Assembly: GCA_020829485.1 (NCBI GenBank)
Contig: JAIVFU010000019.1
Coordinates: forward strand, 1-64,000
Source of the DNA: Nostoc sp. CHAB 5834
GTDB taxonomy: Bacteria; Cyanobacteriota; Cyanobacteriia; Cyanobacteriales; Nostocaceae
DNA length: 64,000 nt
Direction of reading: 5' to 3'
Shown here piece by piece: positions 1-8,874 of this stretch (position 1 is its first letter; each line of letters starts with the position of its first letter). A program made the translations under genes and the position numbers. The notes under the pieces are model-generated. The model saw only the letters and a list, made by a program, of their open reading frames with translations. It ran no database searches and was not told the origin of the DNA.

Positions 1-47
1 ACCGGACTTTCTTCTACAAAACGCTCAAATACTTGACCTATAATCAT
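1..47 (-). mobile_element. IS4-like transposase, N-terminal fragment at window edge
   Basis: Reading leftward from an ATG at 47, the first 15 codons give MIIGQVFERFVEESP, which runs off the window. The VFERFVE-SP pattern is what I know from the first residues of IS4-family transposases in cyanobacteria, where it is followed by SVMVRGLLE-type sequence. Only 47 bases are visible, so neither the catalytic DDE residues nor the terminal repeats can be checked, and the copy could be intact or a remnant. Bases 48-333 hold no gene I can support. Confidence 0.45.
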
Positions 48-333
48 TCTAGCTATTCCCCGTTTACCAACTTTATTTTTTCAACTAACTATAATTTGGG
101 GAAAATTACAAGACCTTGAAAGGGCTGGTCCTATAGCTATATTTCTTCGGCGTTGCAGAGAAAGCAGGATAATTTGGCAACTTCTAAAATTCCCCCCTGC
201 CTCCTCTGCCTCCCCTGCTCCTCAGCCTTTTTAATCATGAGGGGCTTGCATAAGTGTAAGAATTGATGAAAAAATTGATCCGCGAGAACCAAATAGGGCA
301 TTCTCGTTTCGCAAGGGACACACGAGGAAATTA

Positions 334-1611
334 GTGAAAGTTTTAGTTGTAGGTAATGGAGGGCGCGAACACGCTCTAGCATGGAAACTGTTGCAATCTA
401 AGCAAATTGAGCAAGTTATCTGTGTACCAGGGAATGGGGGTACAGCAAGTATGGAACGTTGCCAGAACTTGCCCCTAGCAGTAGATGATTTTGAGGGTAT
501 GAGCCGATATGCTCTTTCAAATGGCATAACTCTGGTGATAGTTGGGCCAGAAGTCCCCCTATCTAAGGGAATCACAGATTATCTCCAAGACAAAGGACTG
601 ATGGTATTTGGCCCAGTCAGAGCGGGAGCGCAAATTGAGGCGAGTAAAGCTTGGGCAAAAGCCCTGATGCAAGAAGCGGGAATTCCGACGGCACGGGCTG
701 CGGTATTTACGGAAGCAGCAGCAGCAAAATCTTATGTAAAAGCTACCGGAGCGCCAATTGTCGTCAAAGCTGATGGTTTGGCGGCTGGTAAGGGCGTAAT
801 AGTAGCTGAAACAGTTGCACAGGCAGAAAGTGCCGTTGATGCAATTTTTCAGGGACAATTTGGCAGTGCTGGTGAATTTGTCGTTATTGAAGAATGTTTG
901 ATTGGGCAAGAGGTGTCAGTTTTAGCGTTAACAGATGGGTTAACAATTAGACCCTTGCTGCCAGCTCAAGACCATAAGCGGATTGGTGACGGCGATATGG
1001 GAGAAAATACTGGCGGGATGGGAGCATACAGCCCAGCACCTATCGCTACGCCAGAATTGATGGCACGCATTCAAACAGAAGTATTAGAAAGAGCGATCGC
1101 AACCTTACGAGCTAAAGGCATTGATTACCGAGGTGTACTGTATGCTGGGTTAATGATTGCACCTGATGGCGACTTGAAGGTTTTGGAATTTAACTGTCGT
1201 TTTGGCGATCCAGAAACCCAGGTGATTTTGCCACTGTTAGAAACACCTCTAGAAGAGTTGCTTCTAGCCTGTGTACAGCAGCGATTAAGTGAATTGCCAC
1301 CCATTGCTTGGAAAGAGGGAGCATCTGCCACTGTAGTTGCAGCTTCAGGTGGTTATCCAGGAGAATATGAGAAAGGCCAGGTCATTACTGGCATTGGCGA
1401 GGCAGAGGCAACAGGAGCAACCGTATTTCATGCAGGTACAAAATTGAACCAGCAACAAGAAGTAGTGACAGATGGGGGTCGGGTATTAAATGTGACTGGA
1501 ATCGGAGAAAATTTCGAGCAAGCGATCGCCCAAGCTTACTCTAGTATCAAATATATTCAGTTTGAGGGAATATATTACCGGAGAGATATTGGGCATAGAG
1601 TTAAGAGTTAG
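334..1611 (+). CDS. purD: Phosphoribosylamine--glycine ligase (GARS)
   Basis: This cytosolic enzyme makes glycinamide ribonucleotide from phosphoribosylamine, glycine and ATP, the second step of purine synthesis. The 425-residue product has the usual family length. The N-terminal motif is KVLVVGNGGREHALAWKL, and an ATP-grasp core follows with GQEVSVLALTDG, DHKRIGDGDMGENTGGMGAYSP and LEFNCRFGDPETQ. The start is GTG at 334 with GAGGA about 5 bases upstream, and the family motif begins at codon 2, so this start is well supported. An NblS-like kinase gene follows on the same strand after a 178-bp spacer with two GTAGAGACG-type palindromes. Other purine genes in the window are purQ, purS and purA, but they are not in an operon with it. 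Confidence 0.97.
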   Translation: MKVLVVGNGGREHALAWKLLQSKQIEQVICVPGNGGTASMERCQNLPLAVDDFEGMSRYALSNGITLVIVGPEVPLSKGITDYLQDKGLMVFGPVRAGAQIEASKAWAKALMQEAGIPTARAAVFTEAAAAKSYVKATGAPIVVKADGLAAGKGVIVAETVAQAESAVDAIFQGQFGSAGEFVVIEECLIGQEVSVLALTDGLTIRPLLPAQDHKRIGDGDMGENTGGMGAYSPAPIATPELMARIQTEVLERAIATLRAKGIDYRGVLYAGLMIAPDGDLKVLEFNCRFGDPETQVILPLLETPLEELLLACVQQRLSELPPIAWKEGASATVVAASGGYPGEYEKGQVITGIGEAEATGATVFHAGTKLNQQQEVVTDGGRVLNVTGIGENFEQAIAQAYSSIKYIQFEGIYYRRDIGHRVKS

Positions 1612-1678
1612 GAGAGACGCGATTAATCGCGTCTGTACAGGAGTTAGGAGTAGAGACGCGATTAATCGCGTCTCTACA
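1612..1678. repeat. Two tandem GAGACGCGATTAATCGCGTCTC palindromes
   Basis: Two near-perfect hairpins lie side by side in the purD-nblS spacer, with stem (G)AGACGCG and loop ATTAAT or a variant. Related hairpins (TAGAGACG...CGTCTCTA) occur near 13.53, 20.2, 24.9, 43.9 and 61.2 kb and inside the 111-bp MITEs. They form a dispersed palindromic repeat family and may also act as attenuating hairpins. Confidence 0.8.
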
Positions 1679-1789
1679 GGAGTTATTCCCAATGCCCCAT
1701 TCTCCATTACCTAACATGTTTGTCAAATTAACTGTTAATTTTTTAGTTGTTAGGCTTTATAACAAAGACTATTAACAACTTTATTTAAG

Positions 1790-3736
1790 ATGCTAAGTCT
1801 GTTAAAAACAATTCGACATGCGATCGCTAGTTGGTGGTCAGAGTTCACACTCCAGACCAAATTATTGGCTGTGGCTACAATGGTAGTCTCATTGGTGATG
1901 AGTGGTCTGACCTTCTGGGCTGTGAATACAATCCAGCAGGATGCGCGGATGAATGACACCCGCTTTGGCCGCGACTTGGGGCTACTGCTTGCTGCCAACG
2001 TTGCTCCCCTAATTGCTGACAATAATCTGACTGAGGTTGCCCAATTTTCTCAACGCTTCTACAGCAGCACCTCTAGTGTGCGTTATATGCTTTACGCTAA
2101 TGAAACCGGGGAAATCTTTTTTGGCATTCCTTTTTGGGAAGCGGAGGTAGAAAACTCCCTAACCATTAAACGGCGGATACAACTACCAGAAGATTACCCC
2201 GGCGATGGGGAAAAGCCGATGGTGCGGCAACATACAACCCCAGATGGAATAGTCACCGATGTATTTATTCCCCTGATCGTCAATAAAAAATACTTAGGTG
2301 TATTAGCGATCGGTATCAACCCCAATCAGACTGCTGTCATTTCCACCAATTTTACCCGCGATGTCACCATTGCCGTTTTTATCACAATTTGGGTAATGGT
2401 GATTTTGGCAGGAGTGATTAACGCCTTGACCATCACTAAGCCCATTAAAGAACTGCTCGTAGGGGTAAAGCAAATTGCTACCGGGAATTTCAAGCAGCGC
2501 ATTGATTTACCTTTAGGGGGCGAACTAGGGGAGTTAATTTTAAGCTTTAATGAAATGGGAGAGCGATTAGAGCGCTATGAAGAACAGAATATTGAGGAAC
2601 TGACCGCAGAAAAAGCCAAACTAGAAACCCTAGTTTCGACGATCGCAGATGGTGCTGTGTTGATTGATAACAACATGCAGGTGATTTTAGTCAACCCCAC
2701 AGCAAAGCGAATTTTTGGCTGGGAAAACTCTAATGTGGTAGGTCACAACGTGTTGCATCACTTGCCACCATCGGTACAAATCGAAATCACCCGTCCTTTG
2801 TACGAAATGGCAGCAGGCGAATGCGAAAGCGCCGAATTCAGAATTTTTCTTAACCAACCCACCCAGAGGATGATCCGCATTCTCTTGACTACAGTACTCA
2901 ATGTGCAAAGGGAAAGCATCAAAGGCATTGCCATTACCGTCCAAGATATAACCCGTGAGGTGGAATTAAACGAGGCAAAAAGCCAATTTATCAGCAACGT
3001 TTCTCACGAACTGCGAACACCTTTATTCAACATCAAAACCCATATTGAAACTCTGCACGAGTACGGCGAGAACTTGGATTTACAGGTACGGCAAGAGTAT
3101 CTAGAAACAGTAAATCATGAAACTGATCGCCTAACCCGTTTAGTTAACGATGTTTTAGATTTGTCGAAACTCCAATCTGGTCACAACTACAGCTTCGATG
3201 GCGTAGATTTAGCCCAAGCGATCGAGCAAACACTGCGTACTTACCAACTGAATGCTAAAGATAAAGGTGTTGAACTCCTTCAAGAAGTTGATCCTAATTT
3301 ACCCCTGGTAATGGGTAATTATGATCTGTTAGTACAAGTATTTGGCAACCTGATTGGTAATTCCCTTAAATTCACAAAAGCCGGTGGTAAAGTGGCAATC
3401 CGCGCCTACCAACTAGATTTTAAACCCAGTCAAACCCAATCTTCTCCAGTGCGGATTGAAATTTCCGATACTGGAATTGGCATCGCCACAGAAGATCAAC
3501 GCTCAATTTTTGAACGCTTCTTTCGCGTAGAAAACCGAGTTCACACCCTAGAAGGCACGGGTTTAGGTTTGTCGATTGTCAGAAATATCATTGACAGACA
3601 TCGTAGTAAAGTCCATCTTGTGAGTGAAGTCGGCATTGGCACCACTTTTTGGTTCGACTTAGCCGCCTTTGAAGAAAAAGCGCCACCCATATTAATTGAA
3701 CCTGTTGCTGAAGCATCCAAAATCACAACAGTTTGA
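1790..3736 (+). CDS. nblS: Membrane sensor histidine kinase, NblS/Hik33 type
   Basis: This 648-residue kinase has the order TM (about 25-45), extracytoplasmic loop, TM (about 190-212), HAMP (about 212-270), PAS (about 280-385), HisKA and HATPase. The H-box is FISNVSHELRTPLFNIK with the phosphoacceptor near His406. The N box (QVFGNLIGNSLKFTKAGG) and G boxes (DTGIGIA, GTGLGLSIVR) are intact. Length and domain order match NblS (DspA/Hik33), the conserved cyanobacterial kinase for high-light, nutrient and cold stress that acts on RpaB and controls phycobilisome degradation. NblS is a family-level inference; the kinase function is clear. There is no response regulator next to it, which is normal for NblS. 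The gene is followed by GGGGAGT heptamers. Confidence 0.85.
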   Translation: MLSLLKTIRHAIASWWSEFTLQTKLLAVATMVVSLVMSGLTFWAVNTIQQDARMNDTRFGRDLGLLLAANVAPLIADNNLTEVAQFSQRFYSSTSSVRYMLYANETGEIFFGIPFWEAEVENSLTIKRRIQLPEDYPGDGEKPMVRQHTTPDGIVTDVFIPLIVNKKYLGVLAIGINPNQTAVISTNFTRDVTIAVFITIWVMVILAGVINALTITKPIKELLVGVKQIATGNFKQRIDLPLGGELGELILSFNEMGERLERYEEQNIEELTAEKAKLETLVSTIADGAVLIDNNMQVILVNPTAKRIFGWENSNVVGHNVLHHLPPSVQIEITRPLYEMAAGECESAEFRIFLNQPTQRMIRILLTTVLNVQRESIKGIAITVQDITREVELNEAKSQFISNVSHELRTPLFNIKTHIETLHEYGENLDLQVRQEYLETVNHETDRLTRLVNDVLDLSKLQSGHNYSFDGVDLAQAIEQTLRTYQLNAKDKGVELLQEVDPNLPLVMGNYDLLVQVFGNLIGNSLKFTKAGGKVAIRAYQLDFKPSQTQSSPVRIEISDTGIGIATEDQRSIFERFFRVENRVHTLEGTGLGLSIVRNIIDRHRSKVHLVSEVGIGTTFWFDLAAFEEKAPPILIEPVAEASKITTV

Positions 3737-3742
3737 AGGTTA

Positions 3743-3862
3743 GGGAGTGGGGAGTGGGGAGTGGGGGAGATGAGGAAGATGAGGGGGATGAGGGAATTGG
3801 GCATTGAAGCATTTGGTATTAGTTCTTCTTCCCCTACTCCCACTCCCCACTCCCCAGTAAAC
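3743..3862. repeat. GGGGAGT heptamer array and its inverted copy
   Basis: GGGGAGT units at about 3743-3769 and the complementary ACTCCCC units at about 3834-3862 flank an unrelated stretch between the convergent nblS and zinc-ribbon genes. This is a typical cyanobacterial short tandem repeat. The inverted arrangement could form a long hairpin and end both transcripts. Confidence 0.75.
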
Positions 3863-3867
3863 ACAAA

Positions 3868-4239
3868 TCAAGACCTTAATATAACGAACAACAAACAGAC
3901 CAATAATAAACCTAATAGCAACAGCAAAGCCTGATTGCGTTTTACCCAACTTTTTACAGTTATTGCAAAACTGTTAGTGTAACGCTGCTGTTCCAACTCT
4001 AATTTTGTCTCTTCAATATTTTGGTAGAGGGTACAGTCTTTGGCGTAGGGACGCTGAGGAAAATTGCAAGTATCATCAGCGTGATAAGTGCAGGTGTCGC
4101 ACAGATACCCGTCCCCCGTGGCGCGATGCAATGGAATACCGGGATGACCGTAAGCTTTGAGTGTCGTCCGGCAATAGGGACAACTAATAGCTTGACTATC
4201 AACGAGTTGATGGCAGTGGGGACAAGATACAGTAGCCAA
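3868..4239 (-). CDS. Zinc-ribbon protein with C-terminal membrane anchor
   Basis: I cannot name a function for this 123-residue protein. The N-terminus has a CPHC...CPYC zinc ribbon (VSCPHCHQL, AISCPYCRTTL). A second cysteine cluster follows (YLCDTCTYHADDTCNFPQ...DCTLY), then a charged helix, and finally a strongly hydrophobic segment (about 100-120) ending in LRS. This points to a tail-anchored protein with its metal-binding head in the cytosol. It is convergent with nblS and is probably its own transcription unit. Similar small zinc-ribbon/TM proteins are common in cyanobacteria, without a known role that I can cite. Confidence 0.75.
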   Translation of the reverse strand: MATVSCPHCHQLVDSQAISCPYCRTTLKAYGHPGIPLHRATGDGYLCDTCTYHADDTCNFPQRPYAKDCTLYQNIEETKLELEQQRYTNSFAITVKSWVKRNQALLLLLGLLLVCLLFVILRS

Positions 4240-4498
4240 AACCTTTAGCGCAAATAGGTAAACACTTTGATTCTATCCATTTACAAAAATAATGGGGAAA
4301 TACATACGTAGCCTGGTACTTTTGAATATCCCTAGCTCTCAGAAGTGGTTACTTTACCAGCAAAAGTACTAATCTTATGATAATTATTTATATCTTTGTA
4401 AGTGATTTATATCACTCAACATAATTAAGGCTATGCCATAATCTAGCAAATATCAGGTTTTGTCCCAAGTCCAATAATTATTTAGAGGTAGAAAAATA

Positions 4499-5869
4499 TT
4501 GCCTTTTAATCCTGAGCTGTGCCGTAACGAAAGCGAAGTTGAAAGCAAACTCATAGTGCAATATTTGCTACCGCAGCTAGGTTATACTCCTGACACCTGG
4601 CATCAAGAGCTTGCCGTTGGTAGCATCCGCTTAGATTTCTTAGCATTTGCCGCACAAGTGATTCCCTTTGTCTTAGATGCCAACTCACCGTTGAGTGTCG
4701 TCATGGAGGCAAAGCATCCCAAACAAAACTTAAATAATCATGTCCTCCGACTCAGGCATTATTTAACCAGCTTGAATGTCAGGTATGGATTGCTGACTAA
4801 TGGCAAAGAAATTAGAATTTATCAAAAATTGCAGACTGATATTCAATTAGTATTTCAATGTTCTGGGAAGGACGTTGAGACGAGATTAGAGAATATTAAA
4901 GGTTTAATTGGTAGAGAGAGTCTAAAAGAAGGACAGTTGGTAAATAAACCAGAAGTTCAAACAACTGAAAAAGATTTAACTTTTGAAACGAAGATGCAAC
5001 ATTCAATGAAAATAATTGCGGTTTACCATAATAAAGGCGGCGTAGGTAAGACAACCACTGTAGTTAATCTAGCTGCTGCTATTAGGAAGAAGGGAAAAAA
5101 AGTCCTAGTTATTGATTTAGATAGTCAAGCTAATACTACATTTGCCACAGGTTTAGTTAAATTTGATGATGAAATATCAGATAATATAAAAGACAGTTAT
5201 GTTTATCATATACTGCGTTCAATTGAACTTTATACTATCTCAGAAGTAGCTAGGAAATCTTCATTTACGAATCCAGAGATAGATATAATCCCATCGCACA
5301 TTAATTTGATGAAAACGGAAACGGAGCTAAACGGACTGAGGTCAAGTCAAGCTAGTCTAGTATATAAATTGAAAGAAGTAGAAGATCAATATGATATTGT
5401 AATTATCGATACACCTCCTTCTTTAAACTTGTTTGCATTCATTGCGCTTGTCACATCTGACTATTTAATTATTCCTTCAGATTTGAAGCCATTTGCTAAT
5501 CAAGGATTAACTAATGTAAAAGAATACATTAAGCAAGATATTAATCCATTCAGAAAAAACCTACTAAATAAATCACCTATAAAAATCCTGGGTGTTCTTC
5601 CTTGTAAAATTGCAACTTTTCAGAAGTTTGTGCAACATACTTTACCCAAACAAATATTAGCAATTACTGAACGATATAACTTGCCAGTAATAGACACGGT
5701 GATTTATCAAAGAGAAGAACTTGCAAAGTGTCTTGAACAAGTTCAACAGATAGGAGATTTAGAGATTCCTGATCCCAGGTCTGTATTTGAATACAAACCA
5801 CATGGTGACTCTGCTAAGGAATTTGAGTTACTAGCTATAGAAGTTTTACAAAAAATAGGAATTGAGTAA
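4499..5869 (+). CDS. ParA-family ATPase with N-terminal HsdR_N-like nuclease domain
   Basis: This 456-residue protein has two parts. Residues 1-110 resemble the N-terminal domain of type I restriction R subunits, a PD-(D/E)XK fold: E15, then IRLDFLAF with D46, then VVMEAKHP with E70 and K72, followed by RYGLLTNG. Residues 170-456 are a ParA/MinD ATPase with a deviant Walker A (NKGGVGKTT, N178-T186), VLVIDLDSQAN, and switch II DIVIIDTPPSLN. The start is TTG at 4499 with AGAGG about 10 bases upstream. Met170 would be the start of a plain ParA, so the first 169 codons are a true N-terminal extension or fusion. The stop overlaps the ParB-like gene (TAATG), implying coupled translation. It may belong to plasmid-type partition, an integrated element or a defence system; the sequence does not decide. 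Confidence 0.85.
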   Translation: MPFNPELCRNESEVESKLIVQYLLPQLGYTPDTWHQELAVGSIRLDFLAFAAQVIPFVLDANSPLSVVMEAKHPKQNLNNHVLRLRHYLTSLNVRYGLLTNGKEIRIYQKLQTDIQLVFQCSGKDVETRLENIKGLIGRESLKEGQLVNKPEVQTTEKDLTFETKMQHSMKIIAVYHNKGGVGKTTTVVNLAAAIRKKGKKVLVIDLDSQANTTFATGLVKFDDEISDNIKDSYVYHILRSIELYTISEVARKSSFTNPEIDIIPSHINLMKTETELNGLRSSQASLVYKLKEVEDQYDIVIIDTPPSLNLFAFIALVTSDYLIIPSDLKPFANQGLTNVKEYIKQDINPFRKNLLNKSPIKILGVLPCKIATFQKFVQHTLPKQILAITERYNLPVIDTVIYQREELAKCLEQVQQIGDLEIPDPRSVFEYKPHGDSAKEFELLAIEVLQKIGIE

Positions 5870-6591
5870 TGTTATTATCTATTTCTTTTGTTCCTGTTAA
5901 ACAAATTACATCTAGTGTTCCACGTTCAAGCTTTTCAGACGACGCTCTGAATCGAATTGCAGAGCTAATATTAAAAGGTGAAGGAATTATAAATCCTTTA
6001 ATACTTCGTAGTACTAGTCTACAATCCTATGAAGTGGTCGATGGACACTTTGAATACTATGCTGCTGCTAGAGCCAGAGAGATAAACCTACAAAAGGGTG
6101 AAATGATTGGAGCATTTATTCTTGAATCTAACAATTATGAGGCTCTTGAAGAGCAGGTTAAATTTCTTAGAACGCAAAATGTTTCTATTCCTAGCCCTGT
6201 AGCTGCTAGTTCAGATGTAACTGAATCCCGTTTAATGAATATAGAATCTCGCATTACAAATCAAGAATCCCGTTCTGAAAAACGCACTAATGAATTAGAA
6301 GAAGAGCTTAAACGTGAAATTAAAAATATTTATAACAGACTGAACGAACTCGAAAATAAACTTCCAAAACCAATTGAACCTTTAGAAGCGCTCAATACTT
6401 GGAATATAGGAAAGCTAGCTACTAAATTAAACCGAGTTAATGTCAAAGCTCAAATAATCGAAAAGATATTCAATGAACGAGAAGCAAATGGGAAATACTC
6501 ATCCTTTAGCAACGTCGTAGATCGGATCAAAGGCTTAGGTGACAAAACAATGCTAAAGATTATTGACAGTTTTGCAGAGGGTACTGTCTGA
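5869..6591 (+). CDS. ParB-like protein with coiled coil and helix-hairpin-helix-like tail
   Basis: The 240-residue product begins with a ParB/sulfiredoxin-type domain (about 5-100). VPVKQITSSVPRSSF resembles the opening strand, and GIINPLILRS...YEVVDGHFEYYAAARA resembles the ParB motif that normally reads PI.VR....Y.lv.G.RR..A. The usual GERRxxA is GHFEYYA here, so the NTP-binding motif is divergent. A charged coiled coil follows (about 115-165). The C-terminal 40 residues (FSNVVDRIKGLGDKTMLKIID) look like a helix-hairpin-helix. There is no obvious DNA-binding HTH of the classical ParB kind. The one-base overlap with the upstream ATPase shows they form one unit. Confidence 0.7.
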   Translation: MLLSISFVPVKQITSSVPRSSFSDDALNRIAELILKGEGIINPLILRSTSLQSYEVVDGHFEYYAAARAREINLQKGEMIGAFILESNNYEALEEQVKFLRTQNVSIPSPVAASSDVTESRLMNIESRITNQESRSEKRTNELEEELKREIKNIYNRLNELENKLPKPIEPLEALNTWNIGKLATKLNRVNVKAQIIEKIFNEREANGKYSSFSNVVDRIKGLGDKTMLKIIDSFAEGTV

Positions 6592-6624
6592 CTTTATTCT
6601 ATAAAGTTAAAATTGGTGGCTAAT

Positions 6625-6802
6625 ATGGATAGTCTCGAATCTAAAATTGTTAAAATATTAGAACGTGGCACTCCCATAAGAGCAGCTAGTAGGTTGGGTT
6701 GAACGCAGTGAAACCCAACAATTAACGCTTAATGTTGGGTTTAAGAACGAAACCCAAGCTACGCAGATGGCTAGTTCTGTCAATGAACTGCTCCAGATAT
6801 AA
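6625..6802 (+). pseudogene. Small ORF broken by an AGGTTGGGTT palindromic repeat
   Basis: An ATG at 6625 opens MDSLESKIVKILERGTPIRA and then runs straight into a GTAGGTTGGGTT...AACCCAAGCTAC element (about 6689-6767), hitting its TGA at 6700. Beyond the element one frame continues QMASSVNELLQI and stops at 6800. This looks like a small third gene of the ParA/ParB unit, or an unrelated short gene, split by a repeat. I see no target duplication, and no good ribosome site. The interpretation is tentative. Confidence 0.3.
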
Positions 6803-6840
6803 TACTCCTGGGAAGCTGTTAGTCGCAAGATAAAACTAGC

Positions 6841-7788
6841 CTAACCCCGTACCTGTCGCAGTGCATTAAATGCCTTACCTCGCAACCCAACTGGTAACAG
6901 CGATAATCCTAAACCAGTCCAAGCTTTAGCAGTCGAAAAAGACTTTCCTGCTAAAACTAGCTCTCTGCCTTTCTGCGTTTCACCCTTTTCAATTAAACGC
7001 AAACCTAATAATAATTTCGTTTCAGTTAGACGATTTTTCCTGATTGTCTCTAGTTTTTCAGACTCAAACTTATAACTTTCTAAATACCGTATTTTATCAT
7101 ATAAATAAGGAATCGCTCTATTGATACCTTGCTGCTCTGCATGAGAGCGATATTCCATCAATAATTCTGGTAAGTAATAACCCTTTTTTCCAGCCAAAGC
7201 CAGACGCACAAATAAATCATTATCCTCACAATTTTGCAGATTTGGCTGCATATATCCTAATTCTTGCAATGTTTTACAACGAAATAATGTCGCCCCAACT
7301 TGAAAGCTTTGCTGAATAAATACTACTTCCAACAAATTATCTACAATACCTGCTGGTAAAGTCTTTCTACCCCAGCGACGAGAATTTTCTTGAGTTTTTG
7401 CCTCATCCCGTACATTGTTAATATCAATTATCCAATGGTCTGTACCAACAAAATCAATGCTAGAGTCTTGAGCAAGAATAGCTGCGGTACTTGCGAGAAA
7501 ATCGGGTGTTAACCGATCGTCATCATCAAACTTAATAAAATATTCACCACTGGCTGCATCAAAGCCAGAGCGCATATTATTACTTTTTCCAATATTTTCC
7601 AGATGACGGATATATTTAATCCGGTGGTCTGTATATTGTGACATCAACTCAGGTGTGCGATCGCTAGAACCGTCATCACAAACAATTAGCTCAAAGTCTT
7701 GCTCAGACTGATTGAGTACACTGTCAATGGCATAAGGCAGGAGATGAACACGATTAAAAGTAGGAATGCAAACAGTAATTTTAGGCAT
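6841..7788 (-). CDS. Family 2 glycosyltransferase
   Basis: The 315-residue protein starts with the GT-A nucleotide-sugar fold: ITVCIPTFNRVHLLPYAID, VCDDGSSDRTPELM, and the metal-binding KFDDDDRLTPDFL (variant DXD). A mid-domain QQSFQVGATLFRCKTL and ENCEDNDLFVRLAL fit the acceptor side of GT2 enzymes. It would transfer a sugar to a polysaccharide, lipid or protein, but donor and acceptor cannot be read from the sequence. There is no membrane segment. It stands alone, facing away from the GNAT gene's start, and is probably monocistronic. Confidence 0.9.
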   Translation of the reverse strand: MPKITVCIPTFNRVHLLPYAIDSVLNQSEQDFELIVCDDGSSDRTPELMSQYTDHRIKYIRHLENIGKSNNMRSGFDAASGEYFIKFDDDDRLTPDFLASTAAILAQDSSIDFVGTDHWIIDINNVRDEAKTQENSRRWGRKTLPAGIVDNLLEVVFIQQSFQVGATLFRCKTLQELGYMQPNLQNCEDNDLFVRLALAGKKGYYLPELLMEYRSHAEQQGINRAIPYLYDKIRYLESYKFESEKLETIRKNRLTETKLLLGLRLIEKGETQKGRELVLAGKSFSTAKAWTGLGLSLLPVGLRGKAFNALRQVRG

Positions 7789-7932
7789 ATTATTATATAC
7801 TAATCTCTAAAATATGGATGCAGAAAAGTTCCTTGGAATATTTAGTTATAGCCGAAACCAAACGTTCACGGCTATGTTCATTCATTGGATTGTTGGAAAA
7901 ATAATTGAAACTTATCGTTGATATACTCCAAT

Positions 7933-8430
7933 TTATTTTGGTGCAATAGCTAATACTTTACTCATTTTAGTAACTGGGACAACTATTCCACTTCTTAAAT
8001 AATGAGGCGCTCTTTGGATGGCAGTAAATCCCAGCCGTAAATAAAAGCCTTCGGCATAGAGGCTAGCAGTTGTAATTACCTTATTTATACCTTGATTAGT
8101 TGCTTCATTGCAAAAATGTTGGACTAAAGCACGCCCGATCCCTTTACCTTGATATTTAGGATGGACATACAGCCCGATAAGTTCATCAATAATAAAACTA
8201 GCAAAACCTATTACAACATCTCCCTCGATCGCAACCCAGAAAGTTTCCACTTTCATCCTCTTCAAGATATTAGAACCATCAGGTTTGTCACGGTTATTAC
8301 GCCAAGCTAAAAGTTCCTTTCGGGTGTAGAAAGTTGCAGGTAGAGCTTTGATGGCAGCAATATGAATTGCACTCAGCACCCACGCATCTGTTTGTTGGGC
8401 AGGACGAAGAGATATTTCGTTAGCGCTCAT
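7933..8430 (-). CDS. GNAT-family N-acetyltransferase
   Basis: This 165-residue protein has the acetyl-CoA binding core of the GNAT family. Strand 4 is VVIGFASFIIDELIGLYVHPKYQGKGIGRALVQHF, where the P-loop-like Q/RxxGxG/A is QGKGIG. The later segment is NKVITTASLYAEGFYLRLGFTAIQRA, with the usual FYLRLGF before the last strand. The acceptor is unknown: GNATs of this type acetylate small amines, antibiotics or protein N-termini. The ATG at 8430 gives the full domain. Confidence 0.88.
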   Translation of the reverse strand: MSANEISLRPAQQTDAWVLSAIHIAAIKALPATFYTRKELLAWRNNRDKPDGSNILKRMKVETFWVAIEGDVVIGFASFIIDELIGLYVHPKYQGKGIGRALVQHFCNEATNQGINKVITTASLYAEGFYLRLGFTAIQRAPHYLRSGIVVPVTKMSKVLAIAPK

Positions 8431-8533
8431 AGGTTCAGGGGTGGTATTGAGATTACATACCTGTTTAACTTTTTAGTATGTTATGAGAAATTTTAGTTAC
8501 GTAGGCGTAGCCCGTCGTAGACATCGCAACACA

Positions 8534-8874
8534 TTAACTAGCCAAATCTTTAACTATTTTACTGATCTTAGCAGTTTGCAATTGAGTCACAACTCGCTGG
8601 ACAATCTGCTGTCTGATTTCCTGAAAATTTTGGCTCGCATCTATAACGAAAGTAACTACAGCCGCACGGGAAGTTTGGGGAGGCGTTGCTGAATTAAGGG
8701 ATGATTCTTGTGGGGTGGGCATCCTGCCCGCCCGGAAATACAAGGGACGCTCATGTTGCCCATCTCACAAAAAAATCATCCCGCAAATATGCAACCCCTT
8801 TGGGGATAACCACTGATCACACCGCCGCCTGTAATTCGATCGATGACAACTCCTAAAATATAAGCTACGGTCAT
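8534..8874 (-). pseudogene. 71-residue hypothetical gene interrupted by a MITE
   Basis: Reading leftward from an ATG at 8874 gives MTVAYILGVVIDRITGGGV and then a 117-bp element (8682-8798) flanked by the 8-bp duplication TTTGGGGA. Removing the element and one duplication (125 bases) restores one uninterrupted frame of 71 codons, joining ...SGYPQTSRAAVVTF to VIDASQNFQEIRQQIVQR and ending VKDLAS with TAA at 8534. I do not recognise the family. The right-hand part survives as an open frame fused to element sequence. The frame restoration is strong evidence that this was a real gene before the insertion. Confidence 0.65.
8682..8798. mobile_element. 117-bp MITE with GGCGTTGC ends and 8-bp target duplication
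   Basis: The left end reads GGCGTTGCTGAAT and the inverted right end GGGGTTGCATATT. Next to the ends, both arms carry GGGATGATT and then TTGTG. The flanks are the direct repeat TTTGGGGA at 8674-8681 and 8799-8806. There is no coding capacity, so the element must have been moved in trans. The ends match those of the 111-bp elements at 25411 and 63769. Confidence 0.8.
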
